Shown one piece after another: positions 33,679-44,929 of a stretch of DNA of 64,000 bases. Under the pieces are notes generated by a model. That model made no database searches and was not told the DNA's origin. It saw only the letters and a list, made by a program, of their open reading frames with translations. The first letter of the stretch is position 1. Each line of letters begins with the position of its first letter. Source of the stretch: an uncultured Collinsella sp. (GTDB taxonomy: Bacteria > Actinomycetota > Coriobacteriia > Coriobacteriales > Coriobacteriaceae); contig UQKL01000006.1 in assembly GCA_900541695.1 (NCBI GenBank), positions 1 through 64,000 of the forward strand, written 5' to 3'. The translations under genes were made by a program, and so were the position numbers.

Positions 33679-35349
33679 TTAGGCCTCGCCGTGCTCCTCT
33701 TCCCAACTGCGGTCGTCGTATTTCTCGACCACGGCGTCGTCATCAACATGCAGCGGCTTGTCCAGGTTGCGGGGCTTAAAGCCCTCCATGAACTTGTCGC
33801 GGCCAAAGCTCTCGGGAATCGCCACGGGGTAGCGGCCGGTAAAGCACGCATCGCAGTAACCGCCTTTGGGCATGACCTTAAGCAGGCCCTCGACCGAAAG
33901 GAAGGCCAGCGAATCGGCGCCGATATACTCGCAAATCTCGTCGACCGTCTTGTTGGCGCTGATAAGCTGCGACTGCACGTCGGTATCGATACCGTAGAAG
34001 CATGGCCAGATGACCTCGGGCGAGTTGATGCGGATATGAATCTCCTTGGCGCCAGCGTTGCGCAGCATCTTGACGAGCTGCACCATGGTGGTGCCGCGCA
34101 CGATGGAGTCGTCGATGACGACCAGGCGCTTGCCCTCGATGTTGTCGCGCAGCGGGTTAAGCTTCATGCGCACGCCCATGGCGCGCAACTCCTGCGTAGG
34201 CTCGATAAACGTACGGCCCACGTAACGGTTCTTGATAAGGCCCTCGCCAAAGGGAATGCCGCTCTCGTGCGAATAGCCCTCCGCAGGCGGCAGGCCGGAG
34301 TCGGGCACGCCGATGACCAGGTCGGCCTCGACGGGCTCTTCGTGTGCCAGCTGACGACCCATGTCGTAACGGCAGGCATAGACGCTCTTGCCGTTCATGA
34401 TGGAGTCGGGGCGGGCAAAGTAGACCTGCTCAAAGATGCAGTTTGCGGGCTCTTCGGCTGCAGGCACGCCCTGCTCGGATACCAGACCCTCGGCGCTGAT
34501 GCGCAAAATCTCGCCGGGACGGACGTCACGGACGTACTCGGCGCCCACGATGTCGAGCGCGCACGTCTCGGAGGCAACGACCCAGCCGCCGGCGCGCGTG
34601 ACATGGACGGCGGAGTCGACCGTCGAGGCACCGTCTTGCGAGGGCAGCTGCGAAACAGAAGCGGCATCGGCCTGGTCCAGACCTTCGTCCACCAGCTTGC
34701 CCAGCACGAGCGGGCGAATGCCGTGCGGATCGCGGAATGCGTAGAGCGCCTGCTCGTTGATGAGCGTCATGGCGTAGCCGCCGCGCACGAGCTCCATGGT
34801 CTTGCGAATGCCCTCGCGCAGATGACCCGTGCGCTGGGTAAAGTAGCCGATAAGCTTGGTCGCGACCTCGGAATCCGAATTGGAGAGGAACGGCACGCCC
34901 AGCTCGATCAGCTGGCGGCGCAGCTCGTCGGTGTTGACGAGGGTACCGTTGTGAGCAAGCGCGATAATGACGCTGTTGATGGTGGAAAGATGCGGCTGCG
35001 AGGCTTCCCAGCTCTTGGCGCCGGCGGTGCCATAGCGCACGTGGCCCACGGCCAGCTGGCCGGAGAGCGTCGACAGGTCGGCGTTGGAGAACACACGGTC
35101 GAGCAGCCCCAGATCCTTGCGGACCATAACCGTGCCGCCGTCACCCACGGCGATTCCCGCCGATTCCTGGCCACGGTGCTGCAGCGCACGCAGGCCAAAG
35201 TACGTCAGTCGAGCCACATCGCGATCGGGCGCCCATACGCCGAAAATGCCACATTCCTCATGCAGCTGGTCGGAGTCCGGATCATACGTCGACATGGTCT
35301 TCACCTGTCCCGCGGCGCGCTCGGCCGCGCGGATGGTTTCTTGAGACAT
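33679..35349 (-). CDS. purF: Amidophosphoribosyltransferase
   Basis: A 556-residue glutamine-PRPP amidotransferase, first step of purine synthesis. The N-terminal nucleophile is Cys33 in EECGIFGVW, so residues 1-32 would be a removed propeptide, longer than the usual ~11. The PRPP motif is VVIDDSIVRGTTM. C-terminal CDACFTGRYP matches the Fe-S Cys pair of Bacillus-type PurF. GAGGGG lies before the ATG at 35349; MSTYDPDSD at 35295 is an alternative start that would give a normal propeptide. Confidence 0.96.
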   Translation of the reverse strand: MSQETIRAAERAAGQVKTMSTYDPDSDQLHEECGIFGVWAPDRDVARLTYFGLRALQHRGQESAGIAVGDGGTVMVRKDLGLLDRVFSNADLSTLSGQLAVGHVRYGTAGAKSWEASQPHLSTINSVIIALAHNGTLVNTDELRRQLIELGVPFLSNSDSEVATKLIGYFTQRTGHLREGIRKTMELVRGGYAMTLINEQALYAFRDPHGIRPLVLGKLVDEGLDQADAASVSQLPSQDGASTVDSAVHVTRAGGWVVASETCALDIVGAEYVRDVRPGEILRISAEGLVSEQGVPAAEEPANCIFEQVYFARPDSIMNGKSVYACRYDMGRQLAHEEPVEADLVIGVPDSGLPPAEGYSHESGIPFGEGLIKNRYVGRTFIEPTQELRAMGVRMKLNPLRDNIEGKRLVVIDDSIVRGTTMVQLVKMLRNAGAKEIHIRINSPEVIWPCFYGIDTDVQSQLISANKTVDEICEYIGADSLAFLSVEGLLKVMPKGGYCDACFTGRYPVAIPESFGRDKFMEGFKPRNLDKPLHVDDDAVVEKYDDRSWEEEHGEA

Positions 35350-35390
35350 GGCATCCCCTCAGAGCCTCGTATTTTGGCGTTACCCGCCTT

Positions 35391-35396
35391 ATTATA
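35391..35396 (-). promoter_or_regulatory. Candidate -10 box for purF
   Basis: TATAAT on the minus strand, 42 bp before the purF ATG. No good -35 is seen at 16-18 bp. The gap 35350-35643 between purF and the divergent membrane protein contains no other recognisable feature apart from short GTGGG/CCCAC-type pairs. Confidence 0.45.
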
Positions 35397-35643
35397 CGCA
35401 CGGCGCGACGCGCTCCCCAGCGCATGAGCAGCGCTTTTTAAAAGCCCACCGAGCTAATAATCAGTTTTGTTGCCAAACATTTATTTGGCTTCACGACGTG
35501 GGTGGCAGTGCCACGCCGACCCTCACTACGCCACGCTTCGCCCGCCGTTAGGACTTACATTGTTGCAATTGGGACGTTCGTCCTGTCTTTTGGCAGGTCG
35601 GCGGCGTATCCTTGTGCCTACAGCAAAACGAGAAAGGTTATGT

Positions 35644-36873
35644 ATGGATCGAAACGAACTCGACCCCAGCGTCCCCAGCGCCACGGAGGTCAAGAAGATC
35701 CCCCTCATCATTAAGGTATACGCCGTCCTGTGCATCCTGTCCGGCGTGGGCACGCTCCCGTCGGTCGGCGCCTTTATGTGGCAGGTCATCACCGCACTCA
35801 TCAACGGCAACGCCGCCGCCAAGCTCGGCGACAACACGCTCGTCGCGGTCGGACTAATTGTCGCCGGCATCATGCTCTCGGCTGCCAGTGCCGTCATCTT
35901 GATCATCTTTGGCCTGGACCTCATCAAGAACCAGCGCCGCAATGCCGCCCGTCTGTCCTATATCCTAATCGCGTTTACCGTCGTCGAGCTTTTGGTTGAC
36001 GTGATGCTCCAGGGCATCGGGCCCTTCTTGCTGCGCCCTGCCATCCAGCTCGGCATCCTCGTCGCGCTTTCGGCCACCGTCGACCCCACACTGCGCCAGG
36101 AGCGCGAGCTGCAGCGCCGCCTGCAGGAGATGCTCGACCGCGACGCCGCCGCCGAGGGCATGCTCGGGCGCGATGAAACCGGCGAGGGCTACATCAAGCT
36201 CAACTACTTCAACCTGTTCTGGGTATTCTTTGTCTGCTGCGTGCTCGGCCTGGTCCTGGAGGATATCTGGCATATGACCGTCAATGATCCGGGTGTCTAC
36301 CAGGACCGCGCCGGTATGCTGTTTGGCCCCTTCAGCCCCATCTACGGCTTTGGTGCCGTGCTCATGACCATGGTGCTCAACCGCTTCTATAAAAAGAACC
36401 CCATCATCATTTTCCTGGTGAGCGCCCTGCTCGGCGCCAGCTTTGAGGTGTTCGTGGGCTGGTTTATGCAGACCGCGTTTGGCGTGGTCTCGTGGAGCTA
36501 CTCGCACATAACGCTGTTCGGTATGCCCGACCCGCTCGTGGTCCTCACGGGCGGACGCACCTGCACGGGCTTCGCCTGTCTGTGGGGCCTGGGTGGCCTC
36601 ATCTGGATCAAGCTGCTGCTGCCGAGGCTGCTCAAGCTCATCAACAAGATCCCCTGGAAGAGCCGCTACTCGGCTACCGTCATCTTTACCGTCATTATGC
36701 TGGTCGACGGCGTCATGACGCTGCAGTCGCTCGACTACTGGTACCAGCGCGTCAACGGCACGGAGCCGGATATTCCCGTCGCGCAGTTCTACGGCAAGTA
36801 TTTCGATAATGAATACATGGAAAATCGCTTCCAGAGCATGACCATGAGCCCCAAGGACGCCACACGCGTATAG
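35644..36873 (+). CDS. CmpB-family putative ABC transporter permease
   Basis: A 409-residue membrane protein. The N-terminal half (about 20-160) has four hydrophobic segments of unknown family; the C-terminal half (~190-370) matches the CmpB-type putative permease family (LFGPFSPIYGFGAVLM, GASFEVFVGWFM, GRTCTGFACLWGLGG). No ATPase or binding protein is adjacent, so the transporter label is only a family name. The start at 35644 has GAAAGG upstream and begins MDRNELDPS. It stands alone, divergent from purF. Confidence 0.78.
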   Translation: MDRNELDPSVPSATEVKKIPLIIKVYAVLCILSGVGTLPSVGAFMWQVITALINGNAAAKLGDNTLVAVGLIVAGIMLSAASAVILIIFGLDLIKNQRRNAARLSYILIAFTVVELLVDVMLQGIGPFLLRPAIQLGILVALSATVDPTLRQERELQRRLQEMLDRDAAAEGMLGRDETGEGYIKLNYFNLFWVFFVCCVLGLVLEDIWHMTVNDPGVYQDRAGMLFGPFSPIYGFGAVLMTMVLNRFYKKNPIIIFLVSALLGASFEVFVGWFMQTAFGVVSWSYSHITLFGMPDPLVVLTGGRTCTGFACLWGLGGLIWIKLLLPRLLKLINKIPWKSRYSATVIFTVIMLVDGVMTLQSLDYWYQRVNGTEPDIPVAQFYGKYFDNEYMENRFQSMTMSPKDATRV

Positions 36874-36911
36874 CGCTGGCGCTGCTGCAAGTCGGTTCCA
36901 ACGGACAAGTA

Positions 36912-36950
36912 AGCCCGCTGGCAGTTCAATCTAACTGCCAGCGGGCTCTT
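36912..36950 (+). terminator. Bidirectional hairpin terminator
   Basis: A perfect 15-bp stem (AGCCCGCTGGCAGTT, 36912-36926; complement 36933-36947) with a 6-nt loop, followed by CTT. It lies between the converging ends of the CmpB-family gene and the MoaE-like gene. Confidence 0.85.
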
Positions 36951-36982
36951 GCTACAGATGGGCTCGAATCGATCGCAAAGCC

Positions 36983-37399
36983 CTATGCCTCGCGCTCTAC
37001 CTCGTTCACGCATTCATTCTTGATGGTGCCGACAAGCGACTGCAGGGCATCGACCACGTGCGGACGAATGTCTCCGCCAATGAGCACGAGCATGATATCG
37101 TCGCCCACGGAAAGCTCGCCGCTCGCCAGCCACACGCGCACATAGCCGATGCCGGGCATCGCGCGCGTGGCTTCGATGGCAGACCGCACCTTTTCGGCGT
37201 CGTAGTCAAAGACCATGCCGCCCACCTTGTGGCCCGGCGCCACGCCACCGGTCTCAACTCCGCGCACCTCGGCCTTGGGCGTCGCACGCACCACACCGTT
37301 ATGCGTCAGATACATACCGCACGCAGGCGCCGACGAATCGGCTTTGGCCTCGCGCAGCCAAGCATCAATCGAAGGCATCGTTTTGCCATTCTCGAGCAT
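36983..37399 (-). CDS. MoaE-like molybdopterin synthase large-subunit homologue
   Basis: A 138-residue protein aligning with MoaE: GMYLTHNGVVRATPK at the start, GGMVFDYDAEKVRSAIEATR for the family's L-Y-EAY helix, and RVWLASGELSVGDDIMLVLI for the HRxGxLxVGD strand. The family's HR pair and the catalytic Lys near the C-terminus are not conserved here (NECVNEVERE instead of a PIWKKE-type end). No other moa gene is nearby. It may be a divergent MoaE or a family member with another role. AGGAGG supports the second ATG (37399). Confidence 0.65.
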   Translation of the reverse strand: MLENGKTMPSIDAWLREAKADSSAPACGMYLTHNGVVRATPKAEVRGVETGGVAPGHKVGGMVFDYDAEKVRSAIEATRAMPGIGYVRVWLASGELSVGDDIMLVLIGGDIRPHVVDALQSLVGTIKNECVNEVEREA

Positions 37400-37467
37400 C
37401 ATTTCCTCCTTTTACCGTCATCGAGCAGCTCATTTGGGACGGGGCTCTTTTAGCTACTCTTAACAAT

Positions 37468-38472
37468 CTATTCCTCGACCGGCGTGAGCACCATGACGGC
37501 GCGCGTATTGCTAAATGACAGTGAGCGACAGGTCACGAGCGTCACGACCTTGGTTGCCGAAGCAGCGCGATCGCCTGCATCACTCGCCACTGCCGAAGCG
37601 CCGTCGAGCATCTCGGACAGGTAGTTCTTGAGCCCGTCGTCACCCTCAAAATTAGGCGTGCGCGCCTTGGCATACGTATCCTCGACCACCTTGGTCGCCA
37701 GCGGTCGCAGCTTATACGTTGCATCGCGCGTGATGTAATATACGTACTCGATGCTATCGAATGTCGCTTGGTCGGTGGTGTCCGAAATCACGTTGAACAT
37801 CGACCCGTCATTCATGTGGTGGCCGTAGATCGTGGTCTGCTGGTCAACCATTCCCGGCGCGGTGTCATCGCTATCCAGGAAAATGGCCCCGGACGCATTG
37901 GCCGTACCGTCGAACAGCGTGTTGAGGTATTTGGAGTTGTTATTGGTCTGCACCACGGGATAGTTGATGTTGGTTCCCGGCGCGTAAATCCAACCCACAA
38001 CCTCGGGATTTGTCTGGGCAAGTGCATCGAAGTCGATAATCGGCACGCCGCTGGCGTCCTTATCGCTTACATATTGCTTCTCGATTTTCTGGTACGAATC
38101 GCTTGCCTGCTTATAGCCAATCTGAGCATTGATAAAGATGGCAGCGGCGGCAACAATCAGGCCGATGCCGATGATGATGAGCAGAATGGGGATGATGGAG
38201 CGGCGTTTCTTGCGCGGCGGCTCGGTGTAGCTGGACGGAGCGCCGCTCAGTTGCCTCGTCGTCCGGGTCCGCTTCTTTGCCGTGCCATATGACGAGGGGC
38301 GATACGCAGCCGGCGTATCCTGACGGCGATGGGACGTCGGCGTTACGGGGCGCGGCGCACGAGCCTGTTGAGGAGAGGATGCCCGACCCTGCTGCATGGA
38401 GCGGGCCGATCCCGCCTTGGATGGATCGGGGATCTGAGAAGCCGAGAAACGTTTTCCCTGATAGTCGGACAT
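37468..38472 (-). CDS. Class B sortase
   Basis: A 334-residue sortase. A disordered, Arg/Ser/Pro-rich cytoplasmic N-terminus of about 90 residues precedes one membrane helix (93-115) and the extracellular catalytic domain. His218/219 in IYGHHM, Cys315 in TLVTCRS and Arg324 in NTRAVMV form the triad; INYPVVQ is the class B entry motif. It cleaves a sorting signal and joins the protein to the wall. It is not next to its substrates; whether it handles the LAxTG proteins at 14.4-23.3 kb is open. The long N-terminal tail is unusual. Confidence 0.9.
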   Translation of the reverse strand: MSDYQGKRFSASQIPDPSKAGSARSMQQGRASSPQQARAPRPVTPTSHRRQDTPAAYRPSSYGTAKKRTRTTRQLSGAPSSYTEPPRKKRRSIIPILLIIIGIGLIVAAAAIFINAQIGYKQASDSYQKIEKQYVSDKDASGVPIIDFDALAQTNPEVVGWIYAPGTNINYPVVQTNNNSKYLNTLFDGTANASGAIFLDSDDTAPGMVDQQTTIYGHHMNDGSMFNVISDTTDQATFDSIEYVYYITRDATYKLRPLATKVVEDTYAKARTPNFEGDDGLKNYLSEMLDGASAVASDAGDRAASATKVVTLVTCRSLSFSNTRAVMVLTPVEE

Positions 38473-38508
38473 GACTCTCCCTATGATTGCAGCGGAATGG
38501 CAAGCCGC

Positions 38509-38973
38509 TTAGGCGTCGGCCATCTCCTGTTTCATTTTCTCGATAACCTTGCGGTACTCGGGGTCGCAAGCACCCAGAATCTGCGTAGCATAGATGGCGG
38601 CGTTCTTGGCGCCGTTGATGGCAACGCAGGCCACGGGCACGCCCGAAGGCATCTGCACCATCGACAGCAGCGAGTCCATACCGCCCAGGTCACTTGTCTT
38701 CATAGGCACGCCGATAACCGGCAGCGGCGTAAAGGCAGCCACGACACCACCCAGGTGAGCGGCCTTGCCGGCGGCAGCGATAATCACTTTGATACCGCGA
38801 TCGGCAGCAGTCGAGGCCCACTCGTGGACCTTCGCCGGCGTGCGGTGTGCGCTCGCAATGACGAGCTCATAGGGCACACCAAGCGCCTCGAGCTCGGCGG
38901 TGCAGCCTTCCATAACGCCCAGATCGGACTTAGAGCCCATGATGATCCCGACAACCGGCTTTTGATCTGCCAT
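38509..38973 (-). CDS. purE: 5-(carboxyamino)imidazole ribonucleotide mutase
   Basis: A 154-residue class I PurE. GIIMGSKSDLGVMEGC, IASAHRTPAKVHEW and the AGKAAHLGGVVAAFTPLPVIGVP segment are diagnostic. It moves the carboxyl group from N5-CAIR to CAIR. AGGAGG precedes the ATG at 38973. A TATACT box on the minus strand at 39037-39042 may be its -10. No purK is adjacent. Confidence 0.96.
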   Translation of the reverse strand: MADQKPVVGIIMGSKSDLGVMEGCTAELEALGVPYELVIASAHRTPAKVHEWASTAADRGIKVIIAAAGKAAHLGGVVAAFTPLPVIGVPMKTSDLGGMDSLLSMVQMPSGVPVACVAINGAKNAAIYATQILGACDPEYRKVIEKMKQEMADA

Positions 38974-39068
38974 AAACAAAGACCTCCTGTTGAGAGCGGC
39001 GACGCGGCGGATCCGCGACCCTTAACTACTGAGAGTAGTATAGCTGCTCCCGTCCCTGCGGTCTTTGT

Positions 39069-39156
39069 GGCGCTTCGCGGGCGGGCCAGGCTTTATCTTC
39101 ACTCCGGTTGCTTCGCAAAGTCGTTCAGATAAAGCCTGGCCCGCCCGCGAAGCGCC
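39069..39156. repeat. 30-bp perfect GC-rich hairpin upstream of purE
   Basis: The arms 39069-39098 and 39127-39156 are perfect complements (30 bp), with a 28-nt loop that contains TTGCTTCGCAAAG. The loop core is shared with the hairpin at 10597 although the arms are unrelated. It lies in the 740-bp carB-purE gap (38974-39713), which also holds a MITE-like element and three other hairpins and shows no gene. Confidence 0.85.
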
Positions 39157-39229
39157 CTGCGACCTACCGGGAATTGCTATGACGTACGTTGGCTAATTTA
39201 GGTTGGAATGAAAGGTTTGCGGAGGGTAG

Positions 39230-39432
39230 TGGACAGTTAGTTCAGATACGTATTTTTTGGCCGTGCCTCTTGGCGCTAATAGAGTGGTTTGAAGTCACTT
39301 TGAGCCCCATAATGACCTTTATCGCCCTTATTTGAGCGTCTCCACCGGTCCAGAAAGTCAAATTCAGCCCAATCGGACTCAGGCCGGCCTTTACACACCC
39401 TCTGAAAAATACGTATCTGAACCAACTGTCCA
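39230..39432. mobile_element. MITE-like element with 28-bp terminal inverted repeats
   Basis: A 203-bp element. TGGACAGTTaGTTCAGATAC opens the left repeat (39230-39257); the right repeat (39405-39432) is its complement with one mismatch. The 147-bp inside has no open frame with coding character. Flanks AGGGTAG and AGGGTAT could be a damaged target duplication. No transposase is present, so it would depend on one elsewhere. Confidence 0.7.
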
Positions 39433-39457
39433 AGGGTATGTTTCGCCCCCGGCAAGA

Positions 39458-39538
39458 GGCCTCCTGGCGAATAAAAATTCGCCAGGAGGCCCCATACAAA
39501 ACGTGGGCGCCGTCGTTCAAACGAACGACGGCGCCCAC
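39458..39538. repeat. Two adjacent perfect hairpins
   Basis: Hairpin 1 (39458-39491): GGCCTCCTGGCGAAT and complement, 4-5 nt loop. Hairpin 2 (39503-39538): GTGGGCGCCGTCGTTC and complement, 4-nt loop. On the minus strand each is followed by a short T-rich stretch, so they may be the real terminators of the carAB transcript. Confidence 0.75.
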
Positions 39539-39580
39539 ACTCATTTTCTATTTAGCCCTAGTCATCGCGCAAAGCCCCTT

Positions 39581-39713
39581 CGGCAGCACACGGTGCAGCC
39601 AAGTCACCGCAGGCCGGGGCGGGAGGGGCCGAGTTTCCTCCTGAGCGACTCTGCTTGCAGCCGGAGCGAAGGGGGAAATCTCGGCCCCTCCCGCCCCGGC
39701 CGGCCAGCTCAAC

Positions 39714-39733
<20 letters not shown>
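39581..39733. repeat. Long hairpin that includes the carB stop codon
   Basis: Inner arms 39612-39633 and 39680-39701 are 22-bp perfect complements. An outer pair, GCAGCACACGGTG near 39583-39596 and its complement at 39718-39730, uses the last codons of carB itself. The loop is 46 nt. Thus a copy of the carB end lies inverted downstream of the gene. Confidence 0.75.
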
Positions 39734-43028
<3,295 letters not shown>

Positions 43029-43048
43029 GTTTAAAACCTCCTAGAGAG

Positions 43049-43076
43049 GCTGACTCAATGTTTTGGAAAAGTCAGC
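43049..43076. promoter_or_regulatory. Hairpin in the carA-carB gap
   Basis: GCTGACT and AGTCAGC pair around a 14-nt loop, ending six bases before the AGAGAGG/AGGAGG region of carB. It could tune carB translation or be incidental. Confidence 0.4.
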
Positions 43077-43126
43077 GAGGGTGCAGCTGGTGCATCAGGT
43101 TGCCGTGATGCGAGGGCGCGCTGGGC

Positions 43127-44632
43127 TTATGCCCGCGCGTCCGAAGCAGAACGGCAAGATGATGTGCCAGATGCAGCCGCAGCGTCGACAGGTCCGCCGT
43201 TCGGTAGAACGGCGGAACCACTATCGGCAAAGTTCCAGCCGGCAAGGCGGTCCTTGGCGGTATCGATGTCCAGATAGTTCTCCTCGCCGTCCATGAGTCG
43301 CGTAAAGGCGGTAAAGAGATAGTGAGCATCGGTGGGGCCAGGTGAGGCCTCGGGATGGTACTGGACCGAGAAGCACGGCGCATCGAGCAGCTGAATGCCC
43401 TCGGCGGTGCCGTCATTGAGATTCACATGCGTCAGGCGAATGCGGCCGAAACGCTCGTTCATCACGACCGGCGCGATACCGCGGCGTACCCAGATGCGCA
43501 GATCGCCATCGACCGCGTGCTCGGTCTCACCGCCCGAAAGCTCGGGGACGAGCTTGCCCAAGCTTGGAAACAGCAGTCCGAAGCCGTGGTTTTGCGCAGT
43601 AATCTCCACGCGGCGGCTGACCAGATTCATAACCGGCTGGTTGCCGCCACGGTGACCGAATTTGAGTTTTTCCATCTGGGCGCCGCACGCCAAGCTGATC
43701 ATCTGGTGACCAAGGCAGATGCCAAAAACCGGCACCTTGCCGATTAGCTGCTGCACCTGCTCATAGGTCTCCACCACGGCATCGGGGTCGCCGGGGCCAT
43801 TGGACAAAAAGACGCCATCGGGATTCATATCGAGCACCTGCTGGGCGGGCGTATCCCACGGCACGACGGTCAGGTCGCAGCCGGCACGGACCAGGCCCTC
43901 CAGAATGCCGCGCTTCACGCCGCAGTCGTAGGCAACCACTTTGTGGCGGGCAGGAGCGGCAGGGGCAAGCGCAAAGTCATGCGTAGTGGGCAGGTCGCTC
44001 GCGGCAAAAGCGTGGGGCTCAGGGCAGCTCACGGTCTTGACCAGGTTCTCGCCGACCAGCGTGGGCGCGGCGGACAGGCGCTCAGCAAGCACGTCGACGT
44101 CGAAGATCTCCGTCGAGATTATGCCCATCTTGGAACCGTTGTCGCGCAGGTGGCGCACGAGAGCGCGGGTGTCGACGCCCTCGATAGCGACGATGCCGTG
44201 TGCACGCAGGTACTCCGGCACGCTGACGGTCGAGCGCCAGTTAGAAGGCGTGGCGCACATGTCGTGGACGACCATGCCGCGCATGGCGGGAGCGCTCGCG
44301 GGGCGAGCGGTATCGCCGGGGAAGGCCGACTGGACATCGGTCTCGTCAATGCCGTAGTTGCCGATCTGCGGATAGGTCATGGTTACGATTTGGCCGGCAT
44401 AGCTCGGGTCGGTCATGACCTCAAAGTAGCCCTCGAGCGACGTGTTAAAGCAGACCTCGCCGGTTGCGGTACCCTCGGCACCGCATGCACGGCCATAAAA
44501 AATGGTCCCATCCTCAAGATACAGGATGCAGGGACCGCAGGTGCCCTTGCTGGTTTTAGCCAGCATACGCTGGCACAGCTCGCTGGGCGCGACGGTGCGG
44601 GCGGCAGCGCCCGCAATATGGTTGTTCGCCAT
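43127..44632 (-). CDS. carA: Carbamoyl-phosphate synthase small subunit
   Basis: A 501-residue CarA, longer than the usual 360-390. The class I glutamine amidotransferase has the nucleophile in GICLGHQMISLACGA and the HPEASPGP His. It supplies ammonia to CarB. Extra length comes from loops in the N-terminal half and a ~30-residue Ala/Ser-rich tail (DAAAASGTSSCRSASDARA). The start MANNHIAG at 44632 follows GGAGAA; the frame is open a few codons further. CCGGTC/GACCGG and GCGGT/ACCGC hairpins lie in the leader at 44645-44700. Confidence 0.95.
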   Translation of the reverse strand: MANNHIAGAAARTVAPSELCQRMLAKTSKGTCGPCILYLEDGTIFYGRACGAEGTATGEVCFNTSLEGYFEVMTDPSYAGQIVTMTYPQIGNYGIDETDVQSAFPGDTARPASAPAMRGMVVHDMCATPSNWRSTVSVPEYLRAHGIVAIEGVDTRALVRHLRDNGSKMGIISTEIFDVDVLAERLSAAPTLVGENLVKTVSCPEPHAFAASDLPTTHDFALAPAAPARHKVVAYDCGVKRGILEGLVRAGCDLTVVPWDTPAQQVLDMNPDGVFLSNGPGDPDAVVETYEQVQQLIGKVPVFGICLGHQMISLACGAQMEKLKFGHRGGNQPVMNLVSRRVEITAQNHGFGLLFPSLGKLVPELSGGETEHAVDGDLRIWVRRGIAPVVMNERFGRIRLTHVNLNDGTAEGIQLLDAPCFSVQYHPEASPGPTDAHYLFTAFTRLMDGEENYLDIDTAKDRLAGWNFADSGSAVLPNGGPVDAAAASGTSSCRSASDARA

Positions 44633-44769
44633 AGTTCTCCTTCCCGGTCTCACAGGACCGGCTTAAAGGTGTGTAGTTAGGCCTCGCGGTATTCTAACCG
44701 CAAGCATCGCCCATGGCATTAATTACATAGAATTGTTTACAAAATGATAATTATGACTTCCTGTGCATA

Positions 44770-44876
44770 ATGATTTTTCTGGGACGGGGATTAAAAAATT
44801 ATTCTGAGAGCAGGGCTTTGTCGCCAACTGCATACATGACAGAATGATTTTTTAATCCCCGTCCCAGAAAAATCAT
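44770..44876. repeat. 37-bp hairpin with GGGACGGGG arms
   Basis: Arms 44770-44806 and 44840-44876 are complements over 37 bp with one mismatch (ATGATTTTTCTGGGACGGGG and on). The loop is 33 nt. Its AT-rich arms and GGGACGGGG core resemble REP-like elements. It lies between carA and the gene at 44930; the gap 44633-44929 contains no gene. Confidence 0.85.
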
Positions 44877-44906
44877 CCCGCGTGGGCTTGCGGCTCACGC
44901 GGGATG
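44874..44906 (-). terminator. Terminator of the 44930 gene
   Basis: CATCCCGCGTG and its perfect complement form the stem. On the minus strand it is followed by ATTTTTCT, so it ends transcription of the membrane-protein gene. Confidence 0.85.
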
Positions 44907-44929
44907 GCATCGTTCTATGTGGCTGCGGA

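Noticed and set aside
35644..36873. True ABC importer permease
   Set aside because: The family name suggests it, but no ATPase or binding protein is adjacent and the EAA loop is not visible, so only the family label is kept.
39242..39544. 100-codon minus-strand open frame in the carB-purE gap
   Set aside because: It spans two perfect hairpins and part of the MITE-like element; no start signal or homology.
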